A DNA stretch of 64,000 nucleotides, taken from contig WPIO01000026.1 of NCBI GenBank assembly GCA_009760855.2, positions 2,369,501-2,433,500 on the forward strand, written 5' to 3'. Each line of letters opens with the position of its first letter. The first letter of the stretch is position 1. Made by a program: the position numbers and the translations under genes. Below are positions 1-11,277 of the stretch, one piece after another. Under the pieces are notes generated by a model. That model ran no database searches. It had not been told where the DNA came from and was given only the letters and a program-made list of their open reading frames with translations. Source of the stretch: Cristatella mucedo (Eukaryota > Bryozoa > Phylactolaemata > Cristatellidae).

Positions 1-199
1 GGGTGTTACGTTGCTTGTACAAACGTTCATTGGGTCAGTCGTAGCAAAATATTAGAGCTCGTATTCGCCCTCTACCACAGGATTTTTTTTTCATTAGTGA
101 GAGGAAACTCGAGGGCTTTCAAAAACATTCTGATAAGGTTTGGCTCTGTCGGTTCACTTTTTCACTGATATCAGCATTCACTTTAACTAATTTAACCTG

Positions 200-985
200 A
201 AGCTGCAAGAACACAATGTCCCCATCCGGAACATGGAAGCCTACGTTTGGGCATTCAATGCAAAGCTGTTGCTATAGGAGAAACAGCTGTATAAGGACGA
301 CCATGATTACTTCCCGCACCTCAGCCAGTATGGTGCAGCCATCGTTGATGCCGAATAATCAATTCGTGTAAACCATGTGGAAGGAATTTCTATCGCGCTT
401 GACTGGTGTGCTACCTCATGAGCTTGCAATCGTCAGGACTCCTTTTGACTTTTCCTACAACAAGGAGCCCTCTTATGTGCAATTGAAATTGATTAAGCTG
501 CAGGCTTCGGAAGTTTTCTTGTCCAGGTTTATTTCGTGCACTACTCTCCTTGACGTCTACAGCCAGCTGCTACATGGTCAGTTTCCTGGTACACCTGGTG
601 AGGACGTTGCTATTCAAGACCTCAGTCCCGAGGTAGTGGGTTCGAATTCTGAGGTGGGAAATCCTTTATTGCCACTGCAAGAGGGCGTGATAGCCGTAAA
701 GGCTCTATTGTCACTTAATAAGAGAGGCTGTTGAATCAGCTAGTATTTGTATTTGCAGTTATATTTTTTGATGTTGTCGGTACGTACCAAGCGTTTGAAG
801 ACAATTTTTGACGGCAACTATTTGTAAGAGGCAACTTTTCTCCGAGACGAAGTTTCAAAGAAAAAGCTGACATCTCATTTTACTGACAATCACCTTAACT
901 ATGTTATGTTGCTGAAATTCCCATCATACGAACCTGACATTGTATCTCTATATAAAAGCATGCAATATACTGTTTTCCGTTGATC
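200..985 (+). pseudogene. Decayed hAT (ZBED/Charlie-like) transposase fragment
   Basis: Translation across several frames gives pieces resembling the C-terminal half of hAT transposases related to ZBED5/GTF2IRD2-type proteins. About 200-350 encodes a segment with EKQLYKDDHDYFPHLSQ. About 415-590 encodes a TPFDFSYNKEPSYVQLKLIKLQ block, and about 880-970 encodes a DNHLNYVMLLKFPSYEPD block typical of the family's extreme C terminus. Stops and frameshifts separate them, so this is a dead relic. A tRNA-derived SINE interrupts it at about 605-757. No terminal inverted repeat was seen, and the N-terminal half would lie outside the window or is lost. The family call rests on remembered motifs. Confidence 0.6.
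605..757 (+). mobile_element. tRNA-derived SINE (label SINE-1), nested in hAT relic
   Basis: It contains a tRNA B-box-like sequence (GTGGGTTCGAATTC, near 638) and a body ending AGAGGCTGTTGAATCAGCTAG. Two other copies in the window (18243-18420 and, reversed, 18533-18715) share the body and end, which defines a dispersed family. The A-box part is poorly preserved, so this copy looks 5'-truncated. It is younger than the hAT relic it interrupts. Confidence 0.6.
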
Positions 986-2120
986 GCATTGTATGTTTGA
1001 ATAAAAGTTTTCCTTATACACCTTATTTCTTCAGGCCTAGTTTTCCTATTTGACCTTCTCAAATATTCTAGTAGTTCAAATATCTGCAGATCACTGATTA
1101 ATTATTTATCAAACAGGTCACCTAAAATCCAAATGCATAGTGACGATTGCAGTACATCACCAGTTAAAAGAGCTAGGTCTCCTAGTCCAGCGATATTCTT
1201 TTAAATTATCTTTTTCACACGAATGCGTGCTGAGGCAATGCATTCTATCAGTAATTAAAAAATATAATTTGCGTACAGCATTATACAATCTTTAGATAGA
1301 TAGATAAATTTAGAGAGAAAGAGATTCCAGTGCTCCTGGTTTATAATGCAAATCTGTTATTCTTGTCGGTGTTATAGAGGCAGTTTTTTGCTGACACTAA
1401 GATTTATTTAGTATAGCCGCTCAATGACAGCAAGCGCCAAGCTGCATGAAATGTCAGCTTACCTCTATCATCATGTTAATTGCATCAGACTAACGCTCTC
1501 ATTAAATATCTACGCCCCTTGCAATATGGTCTAGCAGCAACTGAAAAAAAACTCACTATCATGATAGTATTCGTATAGCCAAATTTCTAAAAATTAATTT
1601 TCTTGAAATAACAAAGATTGGTTTCAAGATCTCAATTTAATTTTATTTTATTGCAAATTCCAGTCCCTCATGTTTTGATTTATATAAATCTGTTTTAGAT
1701 TAGCCTAAATATTTCGGAATAACAACATTTCTGCACGATCTTTATCCTACTGTGTCCAAGAGATTGTTGCGGAATTGCCACCCTAATAGTTCCATCTGCA
1801 CGATCTACTTTTATTGCGTTTAATGACAGTTGCGTTTATATCAAATTTCCAAAGGTCCCACACTAGCTTCCTCCATTTATTGCCTCTCGGGTCATTTTCA
1901 TCACTAATTTTCTGATATTTCTTAGTACAAAAACCTTTTGAGTGGCATGAATACAATTCTGTCCAAACGCAAAATGTTTTATTCAAAAAAGTCAGATTTA
2001 TCGTTCACCACTGCACCATGGCCATTTAAATTGAAAAATATAATCGCTATCATTTATTGATTAAACTGAAAAATAACTATTGATAAATTCAATCCCTAAT
2101 CTTTGTAAAGGTCTGGTAAT
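986..2120. other. AT-rich stretch, no gene seen
   Basis: No exon, repeat family or RNA gene was recognised. There is a short GATA run near 1293. The only open frame of note (1783-1986, minus, 67 codons) has no recognisable motif. Confidence 0.5.
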
Positions 2121-2201
2121 CGGCTGTGACTTCCATACATAAGACTCATTCAGGGAGCTCAGCATTAACATCCATCCAAATTAAAGAGGTTGACGAATAT
2201 G

Positions 2202-2214
2202 TTGGGTACATGCG

Positions 2215-2288
<74 letters not shown>

Positions 2289-2357
2289 TAAGCGTTTACC
2301 CTGTATATATATAAATATATGCATGTACCTAGCATATATATATATGCATGTACCCAA
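2202..2357. repeat. (AT)n tract flanked by 12-bp inverted repeats
   Basis: About 70 bp of pure AT (2217-2285) lies inside a perfect inverted repeat, TTGGGTACATGC at 2202-2213 and GCATGTACCCAA at 2346-2357. The right side also has a second ATGCATGTACC copy, so it is a compound palindromic structure able to extrude as a hairpin. The YIYIY open frames here are microsatellite artefacts. Confidence 0.85.
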
Positions 2358-2386
2358 TATATATTTTTTTCTTTATTGTAGATATG

Positions 2387-2425
2387 CAGTGGCGAAGTTA
2401 GGATTTTGACGAATGGGTGCACTCA
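2387..2425. mobile_element. Possible hAT-type terminal repeat scrap
   Basis: CAGTGGCGAAGTTAGG and the following bases resemble the CAGTGGCG-type ends of some invertebrate hAT elements. No matching opposite end was found, so this is a weak call. Confidence 0.25.
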
Positions 2426-2544
2426 TGCAAACAGTAATAAAGGCTGTGGAAATCGCTGGTCTTTTGTTTTATATTGGAACAGCAGATTCAGATACATTGA
2501 AATTAAGTATGATCTCACCAGTCATAACCGTTGCAGCCATTCCT

Positions 2545-3215
2545 TCTCAACTAAATAAAAAATTATAATAAAAACAACATTTGTTTATCCCCTTCACGAA
2601 TCTCAATCTCTGTTCAGCGAGTTTACTGTGCTGGAAAAAGTGTCTCCGCGTGCTTAGTGATAGCGTGCACAGTGTCTGCTCGCATAAGCACACATGGTTC
2701 AGTTCACATAGACCGAGTAGACACTATGAGGAACAAGTGCATTTCTAGTACCTGATTACATGTCTTTTAGTCACAAGCTTTGGTAGTGTCAGTTGGTTGT
2801 GAATTGCAGCTTTTCCTGAACGTTCGAGCACCAAGGTACTGTCTCCAATAGTTTTTGGTCACTTCCTAAGCCCACATAAACTAGTTTAGTCAGAAGAGCC
2901 GGTGACAGGCTACCTGGCAGGATTAGAAAGTCGTTTGGCTAAGTAGGCTGAAGCAGAAAAATGAAGGGATCTAAAATTGAGAAGTTTAACCTTAAAGTAG
3001 AGACGATGCTTAATGAGGAGCCAGTGTGAGTAGGTGAGAAGTGGTGTAATTTGGCAACTAAAATCCTCACAAAATACATGAAATTATTACATGAAATACC
3101 GTGAATAACATGAAATACATGAAATACCATTAAACTCGCTACTGATATGCCGATTAATTGCAGCCAGCCATAACTTGGCACCGAAACCATCAGCTTATTG
3201 TGGGCCGGTAAGCAG
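2545..3215 (-). mobile_element. Degraded LINE-A copy
   Basis: Read on the minus strand, 2590-2760 resembles the LINE-A 3' UTR (the CTTATGCGNGCTGACACTGTGCA region). From about 2900 to 3215 the sequence follows the C-terminal reverse-transcriptase region, including an LHHFSPTHTG motif in an alternative frame. A short ACATGAAATAC-type tandem repeat (about 3070-3130) interrupts it. It is heavily diverged and non-coding. Confidence 0.6.
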
Positions 3216-3699
3216 GGGCTTACGGACGGGGGCAAATGCTTTAAACAGTACAAAGTGGTTCAATTGGTTGAAACTATAGCCCTCGGAATTGAGGTATGAA
3301 AAACGCTGTGGTGAGCCTGTAATCGCTGGTGACGGTTCAAATTCCTACGAAAACGGACTGGATCGATCGTGGGATGCCGATGAAAGTTAATACGACCAAC
3401 TGTAGAGCGCCAGCACTGTTTGAGAGTTATACACAGATTGTAAAGACAGAAAAAGTGAAAATTCAACGCCAAGGCAAGCAAGGAAGAATCACACGAGGCA
3501 CAACGATGCAAGAATGAACACCGGCAGTTCACTAACTACAAGCGAGACGGTGTCGATTTATAGTTCTTTTTGATTCGGTCCCTTCAACACTAGCAACATC
3601 TTTCATTTGCTATTTAAAGTCAATATGAGTATGCATGTGCACTTGCCTTCAAGTAATGTCAACTTCTCAACGTCAACGGTGATAGTAATAATATTATTG
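3216..3699. other. No gene seen
   Basis: Two overlapping short open frames on opposite strands (3260-3532 minus, 3329-3517 plus) show no recognisable motif. Nothing else stands out. Confidence 0.45.
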
Positions 3700-5045
3700 A
3701 TATCGCCTAAAGCAGCCCAAAAAAGCTAAATAATAACAATAATAATAGTAATGCAGTTGATAAAGCCCCCTCAAAGAATTCAATTTCTTTCTAGGCGCTT
3801 TACATTTGCTGCAAAGGGAAACGCGATTGAATGGTGAGAAATATTATGCGTGATCAACAACATGAATAACATCGTTAGGGGTGACATGCACTGGGTCAGC
3901 ATGCAAATGTGGTTAGTGGCAATGTGCACAATGTCAGCACCCCTGAGCACATGAACGACGTATCACAGGGACCCACTAAATGTTGTCCTAAATAGGTGTG
4001 TTTCTAAGTTCTTTTTAAATATGGTCAAGTCAGGGGATGTTCTGACACAAGTTGGGAGGGATTTTCAGGCTTTGGGAGCATACGAACTAAATGCACGGTC
4101 TCCAAAGAATTTGAGATTTATACGATCTAGTGGTAAACTGTTGGATTCGGAAAAGCAGGTGGTACGATTTTTGGCCTGGGGGAGTAGATCTGAGAGATAA
4201 GCTGGAGCCAAGGAATGAAGTGACCTAGAAGTGAGCGACAAAACATTGAAGTCGATCCGTTGCTTGACTGGTAGCCAGTGCAGGTCGGCGAGAAGTGGTG
4301 TGATGTGGCAACCGCGACGCTCACGACAGACATGCCTAGTTGCAGAGTTTTGCACCACCTGTAATCGCCTGATTGCACATGCCGGAAGGCCAGGAAGCAG
4401 TGAGTTACAGAAGTCTAAGCGGGATGTCACAAATGCATGGACCAACTTAGACGTGGTATCCTTATTTAAGCAAGCCCAAATTTTAGCAACGTTATGTAGC
4501 TGAAAGTAGGCAGACTTGACTGTGGAACTGATGTGGTTGTCTAACGAGAGGTCATTTTGGAACATGACACCTAGATTTCGAGCTGATTCAACTGGAGCTA
4601 TGCTGGCAGGGCCAATTTTGAGCGTCAGCCTTTCAAATTTCTGAATCACACTGGTTTTGCCCATAACTATTTAGTTAGTAAGTTAGTTTTATCATAATTT
4701 AGTTCGAGAAAATTTGCTGCCATCCATGTGTGGATGTCATCAGTACATGCTGCAAGTGAGTTGAGAGAATTTGAGGTGCTTGAAGGCTGGGAGGGATAAA
4801 AGCAAAAGTGCAACTGAGTGTCATCCGGGTAAAAGTGAAAGCCTAGACTGTGCTTGGCAATCACATCAGCAAGAGGGAGAGTATAAACCGTGAAAAGAAC
4901 CGGACCTAGCTCGGAGCACTGAGGTACCCCATAGTTCAGAGGTACCTCGGACGGTCTTTGTCCATTCACATCAATACTCTGGAGTCTCGCACTTAGATAG
5001 GACCTGAACCATTGCAGAGCACCTTCAATGAGCTAAGTACAGACT
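3700..5045 (-). mobile_element. LINE-A copy, 5'-truncated, C-terminal RT half
   Basis: This is an L2/CR1-like non-LTR retrotransposon copy in reverse. The 3' tail with ATT repeats is at about 3735-3760. The minus-strand frame 4667-4969 encodes the catalytic region (GPVLFTVYTLPLADV, then FYPDD). The frame 4065-4664 encodes the downstream thumb and C-terminal part (RNLGVMFQ, SRLDFCNSLL, GDRAFSSYAPKA). The two frames are separated by a stop and frame change near 4665, so it is inactive. The catalytic motif reads YPDD, as in the copy at 9.7-11 kb. The 5' end stops near 5045, consistent with incomplete reverse transcription. Confidence 0.9.
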
Positions 5046-7750
5046 GGAATCAGAGATGTTTTGATGATAAAATATCACTGAGTCAGAAAATCACAACTTA
5101 ATGCGGACAAGCATTACCCAAATTGCTGGCAATTAATGAAGAGTTGTTGGAACTAGAAGCCTACTTGCTTTTTGTAGCATTTTCACTGTCCAACTGAACT
5201 GCTTTGGATAGGGTACGTCTTAAAATTGTGCATGTCAGATTATTCCCAACTACTTAATGTACTTTCTTTTCAGAGTGTGGACATCTCGAAGAAAGATACT
5301 TGGTTATTTAGAGCATACACAATTTATTTTTTAATATCATCATCGACAATCTTGTGGACCCCAGTTTCGAACTACCATAGATAAAGGAGAAGTCCAGCTT
5401 TGCTAACAGAGATGGGCCGGACTCACCAATGTGTCTACTTTGGTCTACGGTTAGAGATTTAGCATCTCTTTTAAACGTATATAATCATTGGGGGAAATAA
5501 GCAAAACACCTATTTAGATATACCAAATCCCAACGTCGCAGTATTCCTATTTTTCATCTGACTATTGCTTAGATTGAGTTTTTACATTTGGAAGTGCAAT
5601 GCTCAGCTGATCGTTTGTCGTTTATGTTTTCGTTAATGCTTGCGGGAGTAGCAATATATTCCAAGACCTGTCTTGATCACATTGGTGCAGGATCTGCCGT
5701 GACCAAAGTTTGAAACATTTTTACTAGTATTAATCTTAGAATCAAATTCAGTTTCTGCCTACCAAACTTATCCAACCTCACCCCTATACATTTTAACTGG
5801 CTCTTGACATCGGTAGGTGGCAGCTAGTGAATCTGCACTGAGATTCATTTGCAGGACATACGCAGATTCTGAGTTATATTACTTGATTGAATTTTCCAGT
5901 GAACATGTCAACACTTAATTCCAGCATTGCATTGCATGCATTGTGGGCCTGAGTTTTCATGAGCCTAGCTTGTGAGCCCGGCCCACGGTCGAGCGAGAAC
6001 TCGATACTACAAGGTCGCAGCGATTGCACACGTTACTGTGAGTGTCTTTTTGTTATTAACTTTTTAGAACTTGTGCGTTCGCTAAAATTTCAAAAAGGAT
6101 GCACTTGAGCAGTTTCTTCAGTCTGTTCCGGTTGAAATATGTTCACGTGAGCAGTTCCCATTCTTTATTGCGATGCAATGCTGAGCTGCGACTAGGCTTC
6201 ATTTTTCCGTGCAGCATGCACTAGTGGCGCATATTCTTTGCTCGTTCGAGATCGAACGCCGTGTCACGATAATTAAAAGCTCCTTCATTAAACTGCTACT
6301 GTATTTAGCTTAGGAAACATCAGAACACTGTACAAGTAGATATAATTAAATGTACATTTAAGCCCCATTTGCTATGTCTAACCACGTGACACCCATTTGT
6401 CCACTCACGCAAGAACAACACTTTTAAATGTACAGCAAATATAAGTTGACGGGAAAGAAATCAAGATCTCAAAAGGCAACGTATAAGTAATTAATTGTTA
6501 TTATTGTTACCTAAATTTCCATCACCACCTGTGAATGCACAAACATGGAGCCATCCTTCTCTACCCTTGCTAAATAAACCGGATAATGATTATATTCTTC
6601 ATTTCCGTGGCCTAAATTTTATGGACAGTGAACATATTATAAATAGTCTATCATTAGGGCAGTAAACAGCCGTAAGCCGTATATAAGCAATGAGGTTTAC
6701 TCCAATAGCTGGACTTTGCATTTGAGCCAAGATTTGCCCTAAACCAGTGAGCCCTGGGAGAGTAGTTTCTTTCTCGTCAAGGTTGCTGCTTAAAACTCGT
6801 TAGCCTCATCCACCATGGCATTAACTTTTCTAGCCAACGGATAATTCCTTGTAGGGTTAATGCTTCACACATACAAGTCGTCAGCCCTGGTTTCAAAGCT
6901 CACGGCTGCGCCATATTTGTCGCTTAACAGCTAAGACATGCAACGTTACGAGGGCTGAGTTTACGGCATACCTCTGTCCGTACGTGGAAGCCGTTGCACA
7001 CTGTTTGTAACAAGGGTCACGAGCTTGCAGTGCACGTGAAGGTGAAGGTTATGGAAGAGGCGCAGGTGTCCCAATATGACCACGGACTTTCTCGGTGACA
7101 GCTGGGAATAGGCTCCGTCCAGGATATGGTAGCATGCAAACTCATCGTGATTTTTATTTACGTGAAGCTGAAAGATTAGAGTCGAAAGCACGATAGCGGG
7201 TAGCACGACGCCCTGTTGGGGAAGTATTTCTGATCGGTAGGCCGGTGAATTATAACTCAGCATCCTGAAAGCAAGTGACATAACTTTTTTTAAGCCAGTG
7301 CACCACTCGACGGCATCTAGTGAGGTCATTTTGCATCAAGTAATGCGGCCAATGCAGTACTGCTGCGCTTCAGCGTTCGTGCCAGGCACGACTAGACCCT
7401 GATTCAGGTTATTAACTTGTGCTCTCCCACCGCACGTGAGCTGCTATGCCCTACACGTGATGCTGGACACTCATAGCCCTGGGCGGCACTGGAATAAATT
7501 GTTTTACATTACGAACACGGCCACGATGCAATAAGGTTCGCGCTCTCTTGATTGCTGCTGCGTTGCGTTAGCATTCGGCGTTCCTATGAACATTGATGCT
7601 GCACCTACAAGACTCTAGGTCTGTGTCAAGGCCGCAGTTTGACCTATGCGGTAATTGTTTGGCATTTGTAAGAACAAGAGCTATCGCCAGGACTGTTTAG
7701 GTGCATAAGTATTTTAGAGCATAACTAAATAAATATATTTATATGTACAG
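5046..7750. other. Unassigned stretch, no gene supported
   Basis: A tRNA-like scrap on the minus strand near 5365-5440 (a GGTAGTTCGAAACTGG B-box-like core) may be a decayed SINE head. A 122-codon minus-strand open frame at 6961-7329 has no recognised domain, no clear signal peptide and no splice context, and I do not call it a gene. The rest shows nothing I can name. Confidence 0.4.
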
Positions 7751-7754
7751 ATTT

Positions 7755-7975
7755 AAGAATTGCATTGGTAAGGTGCCCCAAAAGAACTTCCATAAAAGGA
7801 TTAGCTGAATTAACAGTCACATTTAATAGCGGCAGAAAAGCCATTACGGAAATATTCACCGCTTGCATGAATGATAAAGAGTAAGCCACTGTGAGAATCG
7901 AACCCAGAACCTAGCTCGCGAAGCACCAGCTTAATTCCGAGATCTCAATCCAAGATCTTTACACACGCCATAGGG
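7755..7975 (-). mobile_element. tRNA-derived SINE (label SINE-3)
   Basis: On the minus strand the head at about 7890-7970 resembles a tRNA, with a CTGGGTTCGATTCTCA B box and a GGAATTAAGCTGGTGC A-box-like region. A body running to about 7755 follows. The fragment AAAAGCCATTACG recurs near 52208, and the GGTNCCCCAAAAG end recurs near 54650, suggesting a dispersed family. It is a SINE, not a functional tRNA gene: the arms do not fold into a full cloverleaf by eye. Confidence 0.5.
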
Positions 7976-7994
7976 TTCGTGTCCAAGTTCTCTT

Positions 7995-8175
7995 TATATG
8001 GAGACACCTAACCCTTCTGTTGGCTACCGAATGCGTACCGAAAGCCGCTTAGGCTGTGAGTGCGCTATACAAAACTCTCCTGCGTAACACCCACACATGG
8101 TCTTTATGACTTTGTGGAGTTACTGACGGAGATACATTACAATGCATTAGCCCGTGCCGATATAGCCGGTCGCAA
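7995..8175 (+). mobile_element. LINE-B 3' end
   Basis: It matches the 3' terminus shared by other LINE-B copies: GAATGCGTACCGAAAGCCGC, then a GTAACACCCACACATGG region, ending in GACGGAGATACATTACA. Only the 3' end is present, as expected for a 5'-truncated insertion. Confidence 0.75.
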
Positions 8176-9069
8176 CTCGACGAGACCTGTACCATATGCG
8201 CACGCGCACAGTTTCCCATCTTGCTTTTCATTGTTTTCTCGCGTCGCTACATCTGTGCGTTTAGTCTCGTGGCTTCTAAGTTAATTTAGCTGCTATATCT
8301 ATTGCCCCCTCCCTCTCCTCTCGCCGTTCTCTCTCTCCTTTCGAAGACATCGAACGGTGGCGAAATGAGTAGCAAAAAGACAGCATCTCATAGCGCACCT
8401 TTCACTGTAGACCGCTGAAAGCTGCTAAACAAGATCAGCAAGGGCTGGACGGGGTGGACGCCCCAATCGTTCTGCTTATCGACAACAGCAATGCAACGGG
8501 AAGTGCCTTCGAGACATGAAAAACTCAAAAATTGCTGTGTGCTACTCTGAGCTCCCCGTGGTAGTGGAAATTTGGCACCTCCAATAAACAACTCCAAAAA
8601 CGATCTACGATCAAGAATGCTAAAGCAATAAAACGACCTCCATGCAATGGGCACGTTGAGGCCCTAGGGGCGAATCGCCCAACGGTGAGGAGTTATGCCC
8701 ACACCCCTATAGGAGTTATGTCCCTCAAAGCACATTTATAAATATTTTTCAAATACTGATTGACCAATTGGCATGCAAATTGGCGCAAACAACAAGGGCA
8801 ACACTAGTTCTCGTTTTATGTAATCATATTGCCACTTTGACCTTCTAATGACTTTTAAAGAGTCAAGGTCAAATTTTTGCTTCCCTATATATCCCTTCGG
8901 TATAATCTAACAGATTCATTACCATGCATTTAGAAATAAGTCAAACCTTTCAAAAGATGCATAACACATTTGTTTACCCTAAGCTGATTCTACGAACTAA
9001 AAAAAATGTTTGTGACGTTCAACAATGAAATTAATCAGAAAATTGTTGATCATGTGACATTGAAGGACA
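8176..9069. other. No gene seen
   Basis: An 88-codon minus-strand open frame (8388-8654) has no recognisable motif. No splice-bounded exon or named repeat was identified. Confidence 0.4.
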
Positions 9070-9750
9070 GTGGCGCTTTACTTACTAGACATACAACCAA
9101 GCTTGAGAGACATTAGGGTCAAACAAGTAAACCAGAGGATATATTTAATATTTCAAGTCGATGTGGCGATAGATGGTCAAGCTGTAGTCTCTCGAATGTG
9201 CAAAGCCAAACTGTTCCGGAAGCACAAAGTTGCTCAACCAGTTAGCAGCACATCGACAATAAACCATCTCCTCAACCGTTCCCAGATTAGCTCCTTACCT
9301 GATGATCCTTGTGATTATCTAGCCAATCGCTTCTCTCAATTCTTTGTGCAGAAGATAGACGAGATCAGGGAATTTATCCCTGCGATGACAACCTCCCCAC
9401 TAGAATGCTGTTCCTCGGTTCCTGGCTGCACCTCAATGTCTGCATTTACACAGGTCACTAGTGATCTAGTCCTAAAGTTCGTATCTCAATCAAAGAAGAC
9501 AACAATTCCTCTGGACCCTATTCCCACTGTCCTGCTCCTACGTTGCATTGATCTGCTGCTGCGATGCATAACTAACATCATTATTATGTCATTAGCCTCA
9601 GATCATGTCCCAGCACCTTTCAAAAAAGCTGTAGTCAGGCCACTTCTCAAGAAAGCGACACTAGACCAAGAGAACTTAAGTAGCTACCGCCCAGTCTCCC
9701 TTCTACCATTCCTATCAAAGACCCTGAACGGGTCGTGGCAGACCAGCTGA
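9070..9750 (+). pseudogene. LINE-A polyprotein, endonuclease-RT linker and RT start
   Basis: This 226-codon frame holds the region upstream of the reverse-transcriptase core. LPDDPCDYLANRFSQFFVQKIDEIR (residues about 76-100) is the linker typical of L2/CR1/Jockey-type elements. FKKAVVRPLLKKATLDQENLSSYRPVSLLPFLSK (near residues 183-217) is the entry to the RT fingers. The reading frame breaks near 9733, where one T appears to be missing before GAACGGGTCGTGGC. The protein then continues in the next frame, which overlaps this one by 16 bases. The N-terminal 40 or so residues may not belong to the element. Confidence 0.85.
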
Positions 9751-11015
9751 ACTCGTATATCGAAACCTCACACCTTGCTAGTAAGTTCCAGTCTGGCTTT
9801 AGAGCTAATCACTCCACAGAGTCAGCATTGCTTCGGGTATACAACGACCTACTTAGGAATGCAGACATGGGTAGAGTGTCTGTGCTTGTTTTGCTCGATC
9901 TTTCGGCAGCTTTTGATACCATCGATCACAAAGTTCTTCTAGAGCGTCTGTCATCTCGCCTGGGCATCACTGGCACTGCTCTGCAGTGGTTCAGGTACTA
10001 TCTAAGTGCGAGACTCCAGAGTATTGACGTGAATGAACAAAGATCATCTGAAGTACCTCTGAAATATGGAGCACCTCAGGGCTCAGTGCTAGGTCCGGTT
10101 CTTTTCACGGTTTATACTCTGCCTCTTGCTGATGTGATTGCCAAGCACAGTCTAGGCTTTCACTTCTATCCGGATGACACTCAGTTGTACTTTTGCTTTG
10201 ATCCGTCCCAGCCTTCGAGCAACTCAAACTCTCTCAACTCACTTGCTGCATGCATTGATGACATTTGCACATGGATGGCAGCAAATTTTCTAAAACTAAA
10301 CGATGATAAAACTAACTTACGAGTTATGGGAAAACCCAGTGTGATTCAGAGATTGGAAAGGCTGACTCTCGAAATTGGCTCTGCCAGCATATTTCCAGTT
10401 GAATCAGCTCGAAATCTAGGTGTCATATTCCAAAGCGACCTCTCGTTAGACGACCATATCAGCTCCACAGTCAAATCCACTTATTTTCAGCTCCATAACA
10501 TTGCTAAAATTAGGGCTTGTTTAGACAAGGATACCACGTCTAAGTTGGTCCATGCATTTGCGGCATCCCGTCTCGACTTCTGCAACTCACTGCTTACCGG
10601 CCTACCAGAATGTACCATCAGGCGATTGCAGCTGGTGCAAAACTCTGCAGCTAGGCTTGTCTGTCGTGAGCGTCGCAGTTGCCACATTACTCCACTTCTC
10701 GCCGACATGCACTGGCCACCAGTCAAGCAACGGATTGACTTCAAGGTTATGTCGCTCACTTTTAGGTCCCTTCATTCTATGGCTCTAACCTATCTCTCAG
10801 ATATACTACCCCATCAGGCCAAGCATCGTACCACCTGCTTTTCGGAATCCAACAGTCTACAATTACCTCGTACAAACCTTAAATCCTTTGGAGACCGTGC
10901 ATTTAGTTCGTATGCTTTCAAAGCCTGGAACTCCCTCCAAACCTGCGTCAGAACATCCCCTGACCTGACCACATTTAAAAGGAACTTAAAAATACACCTA
11001 TTTAGGAGAGCATAA
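9735..11015 (+). pseudogene. LINE-A reverse transcriptase core and C terminus
   Basis: This uninterrupted 426-codon frame copies element RNA into DNA at the target site when functional. RT motif A is LLDLSAAFDTIDH (about residues 53-65). APQGSVLGPVLF lies at about 113-124. The catalytic motif is FYPDD at 144-148, with proline where LINE RTs normally have alanine (FYADD). The distal part has RNLGVIFQSDLSLDDH, SRLDFCNSLL and a C-terminal GDRAFSSYAFKAWNSL block typical of this clade. It has no in-frame stop of its own, but the upstream frameshift makes the whole element non-autonomous. It is the youngest-looking LINE copy here. Confidence 0.9.
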
Positions 11016-11242
11016 AGTGGGTCCCTGTGATTCGTCCTTCATGTGCTTATGCGTGCTGACACTGTGCATGCTGCCACTAACCACATTTGCATGCTGACCC
11101 TGCGCATGTCACCACTAACCATATTATTCATTGTATTTGTTTTTCAAGCATGATTTTACTTACCATTAAATTGCATTTCCCTTTGCAGCAAATGTAAAGC
11201 GCCTAGAAAGAGATTAAGTTCTCTCGGGGCACTTTATCAAGT

Positions 11243-11276
<34 letters not shown>

Positions 11277-11277
<1 letters not shown>

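Larger units (their letters stand above)
9070..11276 (+). mobile_element. LINE-A, best-preserved copy (L2/CR1-like)
   Basis: Element span with coding frames 9070-9750 and 9735-11015, a 3' UTR (about 11018-11243) and an (ATT)n tail at 11244-11276. The conserved tail motif AAAGCGCCTAGAAAGAGATT lies just before the repeat. The 5' boundary is uncertain: similarity to known linker/RT sequence becomes convincing only from about 9200, and no endonuclease domain is present, so the copy is 5'-truncated. At least a dozen other copies or tails of this family occur in the window, on both strands. Confidence 0.9.

Noticed and set aside
6961-7329. 122-codon minus-strand frame as a gene
   Set aside because: No domain, signal peptide, splice context or poly(A) signal was recognised.
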